A DNA stretch of 64,000 nt. Source: Hymenolepis diminuta (taxonomy: Eukaryota; Platyhelminthes; Cestoda; Cyclophyllidea; Hymenolepididae). The stretch lies in NCBI GenBank assembly GCA_900708905.1, contig CAADRB010000078.1:62001-126000 (forward strand), in the 5' to 3' direction. The position numbers were made by a program, and so were the translations under genes. Numbering within the stretch: the first letter of the stretch is position 1; each line of letters opens with the position of its first letter. Below are positions 13,501 to 28,500 of the stretch, one piece after another. Under the pieces are notes generated by a model that saw only the letters and a list, made by a program, of their open reading frames with translations, had not been told where the DNA came from and ran no database searches.

Positions 13501-16500
13501 AGAAATAAGCGTATTGAACGATGGAATTATAGACATAAATAGAAGACTGCTTCAAAGTCCCAAACTCTCTCTACTACATCCCTACTCCCTATTTAAGACG
13601 GATATTTTTCCATTTGTAATGCTATTATACGTATTTTTGCTATATGAGCAGGTTCTATTTTTTTAAGATCAAGAGGCTTTTAAGGAATAAATAGAACAAA
13701 TCATAAAAGAAGTTTACGGAAACCTGACGTAAACTTATCACATGAAAAAATATGGCTGTATTTACGAAAATATTTAATTATGGAGAGAACAGTTAAAATG
13801 CGTCAGCTTTACTCAGTCAGTCAGTCGAAAATGATTCTTTCAACACGATAAAGGTCTATACCTGACGTGGGAAAATCGATTTTCATCTTACATGGATGAA
13901 TTGCATACAGAAAAGATAGAAAATAGGGTAAAAAGTGTAAGTTATTAAGATAATATTTAAAATAGGATGAATATTAAAGAATTAAAGCAACACGGTAGAA
14001 GTAGGGTCAGCACATATTCTTTACTTTTCGATAACCAATCTCCAATTTCCTCTCCAATAATGAAATACTTTCTCCTCAACACCTCTCTGCCAAATTCGCA
14101 TTTTATTTAGTGAACTTTAACGATCATTTTCATCAGACGACGTTGCTTTTTATCCAAATTCTCTTCAGTATTCTTTTGAACCTACATGAACGTTAACATA
14201 CTGTGATAAAAATGCTATAGAAAAGGCAACGCTAAGTCAATAAAAGTGTGTGTACTGGCAATCAGATTAATCACGGAATCATACGTGTAAAACTAGAGCA
14301 CTAAATTATTAATACAGCACAATCACAATCTTTTATACAGTTTTTTAGATGATTTGTTGAAAATACTCAAATTTGTGACATAATGGGTTAGATTATTTAG
14401 CCAATAAATTCTTCAGTTCAGCTTATAAAAAAGGAATGCTAAATTGTAAGGTCAAATGAATTTGACATATTAATTTGCATTCAAGCTTTCCTATTCACTA
14501 AACTTCGCCAAAAAAATCAACATTGATTACAAGTTTTTGTTTTGTTTTTATTTTTCCATTTCAATTATTAATTTGTTTATTTAGTTTATTTATTAAGTTT
14601 GGTTAATAACGTTTTAATATATAGATAGGCCGATAGATATAAGTTAACTGTGTTATTGAAATGGAAAATAGATATGAAACATTTTGTTTAACCATTGAGC
14701 ACGTAATCACCCAGAAACCGAGGCGTCAAGTACTGAAACATAGAAATTAGAACACGATGTCGTGAATTATTCTAATTCGTTTGATAGCCCGAACTAATTA
14801 TTCACTTCTACGTAATGCCTTCCTACTCTTAAATACGTCACTTTACTTTTTACAGTATTCAGATATTTTTATTATAATTTTATAACATATGGCAAGGCAA
14901 AATTGCACATTTTCTCTTGAGAAAGCAACGAAATAGGTTAAAAGTAAAGTTTCATAGGTCATAATGGGGAGTGAATTGAAGAGACGTTGAGAATAAGGTC
15001 AGGGCATCAAAAGAATCATAAATCATTTGATTTTCGGATTCAGATTGTACATTAGTTAATTCAAAATAAACCTTAATTATTTATTTAATTAAAACTGTTC
15101 TTTTTGGTCCGCCATGAGTAATAACCAAATACTAATACAACCTTATACATGACCAGTATAATGATGACTTTAAAATCAACATGAATGATTATTTTCAATT
15201 AATTTTTACATATATATGGTGCAATATTAAATTACGGTTCCTTACTGCCACAACCATTCAAATACACAAAATCTTGGTGTTTCTGCCAGTTTGCTAGTAG
15301 ATATGACAAGCGTAATTCAGTAGTTAAATGTTCCCACTTTTCATTTTACATAACAGTTAATTATGCCGATACTAACATAGGGCTTTTTAAATGGAGGATG
15401 TTTCTCTTTCTTGCTATTTCCCGAAGTAATTACCTTATTACGATGTTCTGGTTTAATTGTTTTATTAAATTATCTTAATATTGTTCAGCAAAGACATCCA
15501 TTAACTTTAAATGACTAAACGAATAAATTTTATAAACAACTTTACACAATCATTAAAAATGGGATTAAATAGGTAACTTAAATGATGAAATCGAATAATT
15601 CTTCACTATTGGATTTCATAGTTAAAACGTCCTTTAGGACTCTACAGTTGTGGTTTCTCAAACTTTCGATAAATATAATATTTATTTGTACGTCTCTAGA
15701 TAAGCCGATAGCTCGAAGCTACCAGGCTTAGATTCTCAATCCTTATAAATGGCGGAAGAAATATTGCTTTTGGCTTATAAAGTGGTATTAAGGTGATCAT
15801 TCCAACATAAGGAAGCTAATTCTTTAGGAACTCGGACAGACAATATGTAGATGTAACTAAAAATGTCATTGTCACATTATTTTGGAAGTTCAATTTTTAG
15901 AAAAGAATAATAAAACTTTGTATAATATTGTAAACCACTAATCCTTCTGCTTGCAGTGACCTGTGAAACATGCGCTTTCTTTTGGGATTTCACAGTCATC
16001 ATTAAAGGCAGTATGTACCAACGTTTTGGATATCAAGCAATAACTTTAATTTATATTGTACCGTACATATTTGTGCGCGACATTTAAATTTCAACTTCTA
16101 ATCACATTTTTATTAAATTTCCTTCAATTAACAATGTTTTTAATTTGAAAACCATTTCGAATAGCTTCGTTGTAATTCTCCACTCTGAATAAGCATGACT
16201 TGAACTCCTATTTCAATATCAAAGGTTCTCAGAACCTTAGAAAGCGCCAGAATGGAGAGTTATCCTCTGAGTTATTTGAACTTAACTTTGGGCCTATTTG
16301 ACGCAAATTTGTGTTTTATCTACTTACTCTCTTCTTGCCTAACGCTGATGTTATCCCTCGTCTATGATTAGCTGGCTTACTCAGTGTCATGATCATATAA
16401 AATCTAAATATGGTTGGTTATCGAACAACTTCTCTAAACGTAGATAGGTCAATGCAGTTTAAATAACCAATACACATAGCTGGGTACAGGACAGTAGAAC

Positions 16501-19048
16501 TCTCTACATCTTACGATAACCACTGGGTCACATCTTCAAGCTAACTCATTGAGCATTTGTATTTCGTTGATCGCTATCACATATCAATAAAGCCTTGACC
16601 AAAGCTACATCAGTATTGCCTCTTTAAACTTACTTGTGCCGCAACAAATCTAGTGACTCTGGTACTTTTAATTATTACAATATGATCACAATCTCTATTT
16701 ACAATGCTGTAAAAATAAATTTTATTTAAAATATGATTTTCCGTTTTGTTAATTAAATGAGATTCTGTACTGAAAATATCCTTTGTATTGCTTTTTCTAT
16801 TGCCTTAAAGAATTAAAGTTACTTCATAATTTGATATACGCGATAATTAAACTAATGTTATTAATTATATTTCAAAGCATGAGCTTTACATTTTGTACAC
16901 ACTTTTGTACATCTACTGAAATAGACTTAGTAGACCGATCATACATCCAATGTAGTTAAATATGATTCACTATTTTAAACACATCTCAAAATTTACAATA
17001 GTAAACTGTGTAAATATTAGCGAGAACAGAGTTTCTCCAAATAATTAGCTCTCTAATTCTTTTTGATTTCCATCGTGCAACAAGATGGTGAAATGTTAGT
17101 ATAGTGGCGAACAAAGTTTATCGGAAAGAATCATAAGAGAGGGAAATAGAAAATAGATAAGCCGGTTATGAAGGGCGCTAGATATTGCTGGAGCATTCAG
17201 CCTCTAAGAGGAAGTGTTACATATGTCAAATTCTAGAATGCCTATGTATCATTAGCTATTCAGAGGCTATGTAAAACAAATTCTAATTAGATATGGTCAA
17301 TCTTTATAACGAAAAACATTTAGTCGATAATTAAATGAAGAGTATGGATCATATTTATCAGAATGGGGGAAGTGAGAGATGAAGCACGTGCGGGATAATA
17401 AATAATTGTTAGCGTATGGAAAGGGAGAGAATACACACTAACAAGCACACAACTACGTAGACGCGGAACACAAACCAGCACATTAACACACCACAATTTG
17501 GCTTTTTAGATGGAAATAAACAATCAGAAAGATGAAAAAACGCAATCTACATGGAGCACTAGGATATTACTTAAAACTAAATTGCTTGTAAAACTCCTAC
17601 TTGAATTCTTTATACTAATTGAAGTCACCTCACACTCATAGGGGGGATCATACCAAACGATCACAATTCATTCAGGCGTAAATTATCTAATTGGCTCGCA
17701 TACCTTAAATCTGGTCAAAAGATGGTCATGAAAGATCCAAGCTATTATGATATGCGAGAATATATAATAAAAAGCAAAGTTCTCCTGATACGCTGTAACT
17801 TCCTCAAAAAATATTTTAACTATTTCACCAGTTATAAAGTGTCTCGATTCATACTCCTGATTGAAGTAACATTATTCCCTTTGTTATATCGTTCAAAAAA
17901 TCGATGGCATACTTTGGCTGCAATATGCGCACAGAACAAGTGTGAATACGGCTTGTGCATTCGTTGACTTCATAATTTCCCCCAGTCTTGTGACAGACAA
18001 TCTAATCTTTTGAGTTTACAAATCAGAATGCTAACTTCTACATTTGCTCACGCATTCGGCCCTCTTTCCTTCCCAATTTCAAATAATCAATTGTTCTACA
18101 ATATCGAAGAGTCTATGATGGATTTCGATCATTACTTAATGTCTGTTATCTAAATGCCCCCATACAGATGGGTCACAATGTGCCCAAGCGATGGAAATCT
18201 ATCGCTATAGAAAGCGTGGATAAGTGCGGTTCCTCGGAGAAATTTGTCATTTTTTTATAGGTCTATTACTATTTATCAATAATGATTAACACTGGGTGTT
18301 ATTTCCGTGATATATTAGCGGCACATAAAGTCTCTTTATAAAATATATTGGAGTAGTCTTCAACAACCCCTTTTCTTTTCGAAAGGTAAAAAGTTCGAAG
18401 CAAAACTACGTATTTTTTATTTCTGTTCGACTATAAAAAGCATTTAATATTATAATCAACTATTGGTTCTGGCTACCTACGTAGACATAGCTTCTAAGTG
18501 AAGGACAGCTTACCATAGTAACCAGTTATAACTATCCAGAGTCAAACTATTCTTATAAATTTTTATTGAAGTAGCATTTGAGTGGGGGAATAGTGCAGTA
18601 ATAGCGGTGGGTGGTAAGAGGTAAAGAGGAGATCGATTTGAAATAGAGAATAAATTCTGGTGTAGAAATCTGGTGGCGATCCAAGCTTACTGCCGATGGC
18701 TTGAAACGAGTAGTTGGTCAATCCATCTAGTAAATCGATCTTTCTTATTGACCAAAGAAATTTAGTTTATTCTAGTTCAGACATTCCATAATGCAACAGA
18801 GCTCAATACCGAGAGTTTGCTCAAAATAACCCAAATAAAAGAATAGAATATAAGTTAATTCGGTATATGTCATTGCGGAAAAGTATCTGTTAAAAATCAT
18901 CTTGAGTGAAAACAGCTCTGCTAACTCAAAATTTTTAGCCTTGTCTTCTCAGCTGTATTAAAACTGTAAGCTGATGAGATGAACGTAAGAAATGTTATCC
19001 TTTCCCACTTGAAGAAAGAACTAAATAAAGCAGCGAGACCGACCTTAG
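7535..19048. other. Gene-poor AT-rich region, first part
   Basis: After the PCGF 3' UTR this stretch holds only short open frames of random-looking composition on both strands, rich in Ile, Leu, Phe, Lys and Asn. I recognise no domain, no transposon protein and no tRNA. A patch at about 12230-12400 is less AT-rich than its flanks but has no frame. Confidence 0.45.
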
Positions 19049-19051
19049 TGA

Positions 19052-19411
19052 TTAAATAATACCGGTTAGTAAGCACTGGGAATCGTTCACAACTTTTTGC
19101 TGCAATCCCGGGAACGAATCGTGAAATTTGAATTCTATAAAATGAACTGTCCATTTAGTCAATAATGTACAACCCGAGCCCAAACGCCGAATGAAGTACG
19201 GCTCATCGATATCTGTGTATCTTTTGATACATTCCCTCTTTTCATTTGCGAAAGGTTCATCAAAAACTCGGATCTTCGTTTTCAGATTCATGACTGGATA
19301 GATTTGTTGGAATCCAGTGAATATGATGTATCTCAAAATACGTATGCCAAATGTAACTGCACTTTTAAAGATAGCATTATATGTAATACATCCTTGAATG
19401 ATTTGAATCAC
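19052..19411 (-). other. Unrecognised 119-codon open frame, possibly chance or a decayed element
   Basis: This is the longest open frame in the 30-kb interval between the PCGF and laminin genes. Its composition is less biased than the surrounding frames, with Gly, Arg, Cys and Trp present, but I recognise no family. A second minus-strand frame (18921-19154) overlaps it in another register, which could reflect a frameshifted relic or chance. No clear splice sites or start context were found. Confidence 0.15.
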
Positions 19412-19548
19412 ACAAATTAAAGGTCACAATTCTTCAAGAATGAGATTAAGTAAATTGTCTTTTATGGATTTAGGATAAACTTTATAATTTGTGGTTTTCT
19501 CCAGAAAAGTAATGCAAATAGCTCAAAATTTGTGTTTCATTAAAGAGC

Positions 19549-19572
19549 ATATATATATATATATATATATAT
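19549..19572. repeat. (AT)n microsatellite
   Basis: An uninterrupted AT dinucleotide run of 24 nt, followed by TACATAGATATA. It is simple sequence and likely length-polymorphic. Confidence 0.9.
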
Positions 19573-22500
19573 ACATAGATATAATGTCATTATGCATCCC
19601 ATATGATCATCAGGCTAGGGTTTGCAGGGGCCCTCATTTCAAAAATTTGAAACATAGCCGGGAAGTTCACATTCATTAAATTGGCATGGCTGAACAACAG
19701 GAAATATTAAGTCCTGAAGTCATCAAAATAAGAATCTGGCAAAGTAGTAAGACAAACAAATACTAATTTCCATTTGTTACTATTATAATGAAGGTAAATA
19801 ACCTATTGTTGGTCAAATTTATTACGTACTTATAATAATGATCCTACCTTTTACTTGTTCTAATGCTCATTTCCGTTGTCATGAAATAAATAAACAAAGT
19901 TGAGAGCGTTGTTTAATTTTAATGAACAACAGGAGTGGAATAGCGGCTCTAGAATACCTTCCCTCTACCCAGTTCAGGTGTTTTGGTTTTTTTCTAATAA
20001 CACTAGAAATCCTTGATGGATACGTACCTCTAAAATTATATGAGTCTTGATGAGTTAATTGGAATCTGTATATAGAGATTTGCTGTAAAAAATAAAATAA
20101 TTTTACCTCATGATTGTTTGTCCATTTATTTAATAGGAAAGTGGAGATTTTTTGGAGATTTTTAAAGACAAATGTAGACTTAATACATTTAATAAAAAAC
20201 TGCAACAATATAGCGCGTTAATTTTAATTGCGTTGATAAACTACCTGCATTAAAAGAGACGATTCAGTTTTTATAATACAATAACAATTTGACCCAAAAG
20301 TTTCTTTTTAGTCATCAAATTCCAACGAGAACTGAAAGGTCATATAAAGTCTTAGTTAAGACACATCGTTAAGGTTGTCACGAAAGTTTTGGGCTTGACA
20401 GCGAAAAACATTTATCTCCACATTAAAGTAAATTTGACTGAAAACGGCGAAGGGCGAAGCTCTAACTATATGAGAATGTTCGTAGAAAGTAAAGCAATAC
20501 GCTTGAATTATCGATAAGATCATTGTACCTTAGATACAAAGATCAACAAGGATTTACAGTACCCAATTCTCAAGTGTTTTAATTCTTGTAAAAGGTAGGC
20601 GTGACGGAAATTCCACATATCAGAATGTGGATGCTGACACCTGATTCAGTAAACTAGCCCCTTCTAAAGATGGTCTGAAAACCCGTGTTTCGGGCTGAGA
20701 AGAGAGGAATTAATTATACAGAATATCACAAACCAGATCTCCCTACCCTTTTCCCAGACTATTTCTTTTAAGTTTAGCTATACATTCGCTTATCCGATTA
20801 GTATTTTGTTTACTATCTTTATCATTAATAAGCGGATATCTGCGCTCTAAGATCAAAATTTTTATTGGTTACGATTCTATCAAGGCATACCATTAGCGTC
20901 TCTTTTTGTAAAGTGGGATATTTACAGTGTTTGCGGGATATTAGCCCAAAATTGATAAGATATATTCCACGGCCGTTCAATTATCAACTCCAATGTACTC
21001 ATTAGTTAGAAGTCAGAAGACCAAATACGTCCATTTTGGTAGAATAGGATAGGTTTATCATTAAATGTAATAGTCCTTAATTCCTTTCTGAAAAATGGAG
21101 ATATGTTGAACATAAATGGAGTCCTGAATTTAGGACGAAGTAATAATTCAATTGAAGAAAGGGTTTATCAATTTGAGGAACCGCCGTAAATTAGGATGTG
21201 GCACTTTTGCTCCTTTGTTGAGTTTGAATTCCTTACATTTTGCTGTAAATAATGATTAAGTAACCTACCATATATGCATATATAGTTTATCCAAAGAATA
21301 TTTAAAGACTAAAAAGAAATACCTTTACAAAACGAACTTACACAGGTTTAATTATTGCAATGAAATTAAAACAGACATTAAATTAAAATAACCGCCATTA
21401 TAATTCATCAATATGGCAAATCCCACTATACCTCGCAGTACCTCTAAAAACGATTGGTTATTTTAATATCTTCAAACTGACTTAGTTTGACAAACATTTA
21501 AACTCGTTTCATTGGAATCTTTAATTACGCCGCTAGAAGAATTTTGCTTTTGTATTTTACGTAAAGCTAAGGCCTTTGAGGTTATGCTGTCTTCTATTAC
21601 TACTTTTCGGTGTTATCAAAGGATATAGGATTGAAAAAGTTACGATTACAAGTAAGTCATTTAGAAAGATTTCTCATCTTATCTCTTTTACTCATTTAAA
21701 GGCTTCAACCATTTTTCAACTAGAATTATTCTAACTATCGGAAGTTTCTGTGGATTAACAGTTGTTTATGCAATGCCTGTTGGAAATCTGAAGTGCTATG
21801 ATAAAAAGGACTCAGTGACAAGATATGCTATTTTATTTATTTTGCATCCTCCTTTCTTTCTTACATTTAAAATTTCACTAACAATTTTAAGTGGTCAGGT
21901 TTCACTATTTTCAGTAGTTAATGTAAGACGCAGCTAAGTTTTTTGCGTGGCATCATTTTGAAACTCTGACACTTAAAAGATTGAGATTAATAATCAAACA
22001 ATATCTTCTATCATTTAATTATAAATAAATTTGAAGTAATTATTGTGTTTATCAAGTCTTACAATTAAATGGCTATGAAAATAACGTTACAGAGCCATTG
22101 ATTAATATGACAGTAGTTATTGGTTCAAGTTTTAGGGCTCAGAACGCCTATTCAAATATTGGCAAATGGAAAACAGGAAAAAATAATTCGATACATTTGA
22201 TCATTTAAGTAGCCTAAAATGGGAAACAGTACATAAATCAATGAATGATGGTGGAGTGAGAGCCTTATGAATGTAAGCAATAAATTATGAGCATCTAACT
22301 ACCTTTACTTCGTTTTAATCCTGGATTTATCAGGTTGTTCACTCCGTATTAACTTTACCAAGCCATGTCCTAACCCTCCAAAGTACTGTCGACAGCTTTG
22401 GTTCCCATTTTCTTAAATGAATGTATGTCCGTGATGCTCAGATGTTTTTAATCAGATTGATTAACAGCCGATAACTGATACCGGCTAAAATATATTTAAA

Positions 22501-25500
22501 GCATAAATTATTAGAATGTATGAAAGTAAAATATAGTAATACGCTATCTCTAGAAAGGAGAAATAGCTAAACTGAAATGAAACTTTTATGCATATGTACT
22601 TTTCAAGTTATTCTTTAATTGAGTACTTAAAAATTGACGTTTTACGATGGTCAAAACCATTTGTGGTTAGTGTAATATTATTTAAAAGTACTGATTTTGA
22701 ATAAATTATTACATAAATGCTACGTATTTCTTCTTTTGGTCTTTTAGTCCACTAACCATCCAGTTTTTTCACAGCTCAAAATTAAGCTTTTTAATTAAGG
22801 CGTTTATATTTTTTATTAAATGATATTCAAAGCTTCAATTTTTTCTCCTTTTAAAGGAATATTTATATCAATCAAGAGTAAGTCGGTATTAACTGTAATT
22901 CTTAATATAATCAAAAAGCACCGTGATTTGACGCCAAATATTTTTATCAAAAAATTATAGTATATTTATGGTGTTTTTACAGTTTAAAACTTAATTATAA
23001 AATACTTTATAGTAAAAATGCCAAAATATTTTTAATGGCATTATTTCTATATTAGATTCGATGAGGTAATGATAAAAGACTCAAGTTAATACGTGTTACA
23101 AAATTTGGATTCAAAAATTATATTTCAGCTCTATAGAAAATTTACTTTAAAGCAAATCGCAGCCCATGATGCTTTAATAACCGTTAGGGAACATTTCAAC
23201 TATATTCTTTAAGAACTATATTAAGCCTTTAAAATTTAAATCCAATGCTTAGACATGACGTTCAATTAACATTATTTTGATTTTATTTCATTAAGTCATC
23301 GAAAAGGTGAAAGGAGAGGTGTGCCACAATTTCTAACCTCCTTCATCAAAAATTTAAGAAATTAAACTTAGTATTTAAATGTGATCCTATGACTACTTAA
23401 GCCCACTATAGAACCCCGATAAAATGAGAATGAACTCTATAGCCCCATAAATTATGGTAAAAGAAATTATTTTCATATAAACACAGATGTAAAGGAAGTA
23501 AGTTCACTGAGAAAGAAAACATTTTTGTCAAAGGATAGGATTATTAAAAAAGAGCCATTGATGGATTAAAAAAAATGGGAGTTCGCTGACTCAATGTCTT
23601 GACTCTCTCAACCAATGAATAAGCTGATATGCCTACGCCCACGCACATGACGTAAGTACTAGTGGGTGGAGTAAAGTTGAAAGGATGAATTAAAAGAGCG
23701 GTGGAGAGGCAAAGCCACACATTATAATAAAGATCTTTAAAGTGGTAGTGAATACATTTTGCAAAACTTATCTTAATAATCAAACCAACTTTGGCTGAGT
23801 GGCATACTCTTGCGAAAATAACAATCTTTCTATAGGCTTTCTTTCCAAAATAAGAATATCTAAAGTGCAGTGGTATATTGAACCGCCTTGAGATATGAAG
23901 GAATAAAAGAGAGAATTAAGCAAGGAATTAACATTAGCAAGAATCGGAGATAAGATTGAGTGAAAATAGGGGAGTAATAAGGAAACCAAATTAGGGTATT
24001 CAGAACAAAGCTGATAATTCTGGTCGTTTTTGTTTGACGAGCAACCTATAGAATTCATAATTTAATTATTAGGGGAAAGCGGAATGTGAGCTGGATTAAA
24101 AACCAAAAAATAGAATAGGGATGAAATCAGTGATAACTGATAAATAAGGCCGTATCAGTTCCCCAAGAAATTCGTCTTTCTGAATCTTAAGAAGCAGTAA
24201 TAATTGATTATGGAATTTATTTTCTCCAAAGTCAATAAGCATTAACGGTTTACTTATTTTTTTATTAATTTTGACTACTAATTTTAATAGGTTTCTTAAG
24301 ATTATTTGTGATTTATTTTTAAGACACTGATTAATCCTTTTTACGCGAACAAAATGAAAGCGTGAATCAGGTGCGGACTTCTAAATCTTATTTACCAATT
24401 GTAAATTGTAAAGAGTAATTTTTAAGTTATTGCAATGTTTTAAATAAAAATACATCTTTGTGTTTAATGAACTTCAAAATTCGGCTAAGTCGATCGCGGG
24501 TCACCCTCAAAAAAGACGGGTCACGGCATCATTTAACGTTTTAGTATTAACCGTTCGTTTGCTTTTATAATCTCTCGTAATCTGTTACCATGCAATTAAG
24601 TATTCTACTAGTTATTCTAACATAAAATATTAATCGTCTTTTCTACACAATATTAAAATCGGAATGTTATTCACAATGGTAACAAATATACTTATTTATT
24701 CCACTTAATCAGGAAATTAAAGATTTCTATGTAGGTCAATTTATCATTAGCATCTCCTCATTCCAAGGAATTTCTGGAAAAAATTTTGCAAAGATTCTCT
24801 TTTAAGAGTGAGAGTCCATGCATTAAAATACATACCCGAAATTTTTCAAAAAACAGTTCTATCTAGTTTAGTGGCAGACTTTTAGCACTCGCAAATTGGT
24901 CAAGTTTGAAAGATTATGTGGAAATTATTTATATTATTTCCAAATATAAAATTAATAGATAAATTATCATCCAATAAAAGTTAAATTCTTTTCGGTACAT
25001 TAAGGACTCACATCTTGACTAAGTCAACGTATTTTGGGTTAAAAATCATAAATGCTACTAAGTTATCAAACGAAAATATAATACTTATTATTTAAAATTT
25101 TTTTCAGTTTTTAAGACCTGACTGCCACGAAGATGCTAACATGAATGAAATAATTATAATAAGGTTGTATGTATTTAGTACAATAAATAATAAAAATTTT
25201 TTCTTATTTTAACCCATTGAATGATCCAGTCAAAATCGAATTTTATTTCAAATAAATCATTTTAGTATGTTGCCAATTATTTCATTTGATTTTTCAGGGA
25301 ACGGCGAGGAATGCGATCCTGAGTCTTAGTGACAAGTAACGAATCAACAGTTAATGAAATTAATCCTATCTTTATACTATTTCAACATTTTGATTGTCTT
25401 TAGCAGGCATGCAAATATGCTAATCCCAACGAAATATAAGGAAGATTTTTGTAAGTTAAAACTGATCATTTTTTTATATTTTTCGCTGACATTTATGCAT

Positions 25501-28500
25501 GCAACAATTTTGTCTTTGAAAATATTTCTTCAGTACGGATAATATTCCTGATTCTGTTAAGTTTTTAGAATATTTAAAATCTGGATAACCATTATTGTCA
25601 GTGACAGGTAAACTAATTTTCTAAATTTATCCCTAGGAAAGTATCTTAACAAAGTTGACAATTATAAACAATGAGGGGTAAAAAGGGATTAGTCGAGTAC
25701 AAGGAGGAAATTAAGCCTTCCTTCAGTTGAGATTTACAATCGTCAAGTTGTAAACAACGCTTAGTAAACCGCATCAAATGTTAATATTCAAGAGTTCAGC
25801 GTTTTGCATTTGTTTTCTAAGTTTCTGATAGAGTTCATACTTAGAGCTAGCCGACTGATTAATTACAAGAAGGGGTTGGCAAAAATACGAAAGTAATTGA
25901 AAGCATGAAAATTATACTATCAATTCTCTCATCTCGAATAACAAATTACTACACAAATGTGAAGAGATCATTTGTATTTTTTGTTATATGTTTGTTGTTA
26001 TGGTGACGGAATTTTACCTCCGAAATTGTAAGCTAGTACCACAAAGACTAATACCTAATCATAAATAGATTTAACTATTGCTCCTCTTCTTCTATAAAAT
26101 TAATGTTAATTTTTTTATAATCCAAAGAGACCTATGAGACTGCCCAATATAAAATCCAAAGAGTAAATTACGGTAATTTTTAAATTTAATTTAAATTTTT
26201 AAAGGTCTCAGAGGCTTTTACTTATAATTACTCATTAAATTAATTTGAATTTTGTTTAATTTCATATCGATTAAAACAACTGCAAGTTAAATTTGTCATA
26301 TACATCTAGTATAACTTACAATTATTTCAAATCAGATATCAGTTTTTATTTTATTTTTAAGCAACTTTATTAAATATTTGAAATGCCGTTCGATTGAATG
26401 AAAGTCGCCATTCATTTACATCTTACTCTTGCATTTTAATTCGCCCAAATATACGGCGTTCTAATTTTTCCGTATATTAGGTCGTAGATTAATATAGACT
26501 TGGATATGTCATTCTATCGTCATTGTTGCTTTCTCAGCTATAGATAGGCTTATTGTAGTATTTTGAAACATCCCTGAAGTGAAGTTAAGTATTTAAAGTT
26601 TTACTTAACTAATGGCTTAATCAGGAAGGGCATTGGAATATACTAAGAATGACAACAATAAAAATGTATTGAATTATAAAATAAAGCGCAGGATTGAACA
26701 ATAATTACTTTCGGAGTGTATATGTTAAGCTGGGGTCACATATCGAAATAACAGCAGATATTCATACCCTTGCTGTATTTCAGGGCATGTCGAGGAATGA
26801 CAATTGTTTAAATAGAAAAATAGAATGGCCAATGTGGACGCGAATAGAAAACCGCACATTTATGATGCATATTGAATGAGAATGGGATGGAAGTAGACAA
26901 AGATTCAGGCGAGGAATAAGAACAGTCACTTGAATGATGAAATTAAAATGAATAAGACGAAAAAGAAATTGGAATCAATTTACATTCCTGCATGTGTCGC
27001 ATCACGATTACGAAAACATATCATGTTATTACAATTTTCGTATCCTTTGTGAAATGACCTGGATAAGCTTTGTAGTTGCCACATTATTGACATAGGTAAA
27101 CACGAATAAAGAGGCAGAAGTCAGTCATTATTACTACAAAATTATTCAAATGATAAGCACACAAGGAGTCTGGGTCATGTCCATTGAAGTAAGAGATGAA
27201 AAAGACAGGATAACAAAGAGACTCACACATCAATTATGATAGTCGGGGAAATAACTAGCCAAAAGTACCTTGGATAGAGAAAAATAACCTGAAGTCTTCC
27301 TAGATTAGTAATTTGTATTCAGTGGTTTCTCAGTTAATCAATCTTGACTGGTTAGATATTCCCTGGATAAACACCAATGGTTGGAAAATACACCACCAAC
27401 GCACCACAATTCACCTCGAGGGAATTCCAGTGAGCTCCACTATGTCAAAGAAACCTTTGCCTGTTCCATCTACTCGTTTATGGCAATAAGAAACTACACA
27501 AGAATCAAAGTGGTATAACCAACCATTGAATTAAATCTCTGAATATCGCTGACGTGAGCTCACAAAAACAGTGCATTTATAATGTGCATTTTGCCCATTT
27601 TGAGGAAATGGGCAACTTAATGATTCCAGAATTTAAATAACTCTGTTGCTTTTGAGGACTGTCATGTTTATAATAATCGTTCCCTCATTAATAAAAGTGT
27701 TATATATTAAACTAGTCGATCAAGCTAATGAACGGTATTAATGATCACAATTTTGAAAATAGAGTAGAGCAATTTATTTTTTCAACGTTCAGCTAATGTT
27801 AAAAACTAAATGAATGTCCCTTTTACCGATTCTGGAATTTGTCAAGTTTATACATCCGCAACCTCGAAGATAGATCACCATCGTATTGGTTTTGGAATAA
27901 CATTCTGCCAAATGTCCGTTTAGCCACTTTGCCATTTGAAAGACTTAAAGCATTCAAAATTTGACAGTTGAAGTTTTTGATGTTTATTATGTATGTGGAA
28001 CAGTGATCTCTTTAATAGTTCAAAAGGGTTGCTTTACTTTTTACTGCCATTTGAAAGAATCCAACAAGGTTTTATTTACCATGTTCCTATAGTAATACAT
28101 TTCTTCTCATATTCTCTTTTAAGAAGGCCAAGATGTTTGATAATCTTCCCATTTTTCTGCAATTTATCGAAAGTAATATCAAATATTTTTTACTCAACGA
28201 GCATACCGTTTTAATTTTATTGCTCATATTCATTAATACTCCCATAATACCCTATTTTTTTTAGAAAAATTCGCTTTCCAGTATGTCTCGAATTTTATTT
28301 ATGAGTTATTCATTTCGGAATAAAGGGAAATTTGAAAATACTAAAAGTTCCCGTTTTGTTTGAAATTGCCAAAATTTTATAGTTTAAGTGAGAACTCTTA
28401 AAAATCAATATTTTCTTAAATTTAATTAGACTGATACCTCTTCAGCAACCCTACCGTTTGCGTAATTTTTTCGTTTTTAATGTCATAAGACTGCATTGCA

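Noticed and set aside
23787..23810. A tRNA A-box-like string (TGGCTGAGTGGC)
   Set aside because: No B box, anticodon arm or acceptor stem follows, so it is not a tRNA gene.
23544..24058. Two adjacent minus-strand frames in the desert
   Set aside because: Different frames, low-complexity composition and no family; chance in AT-rich DNA is the simpler reading.
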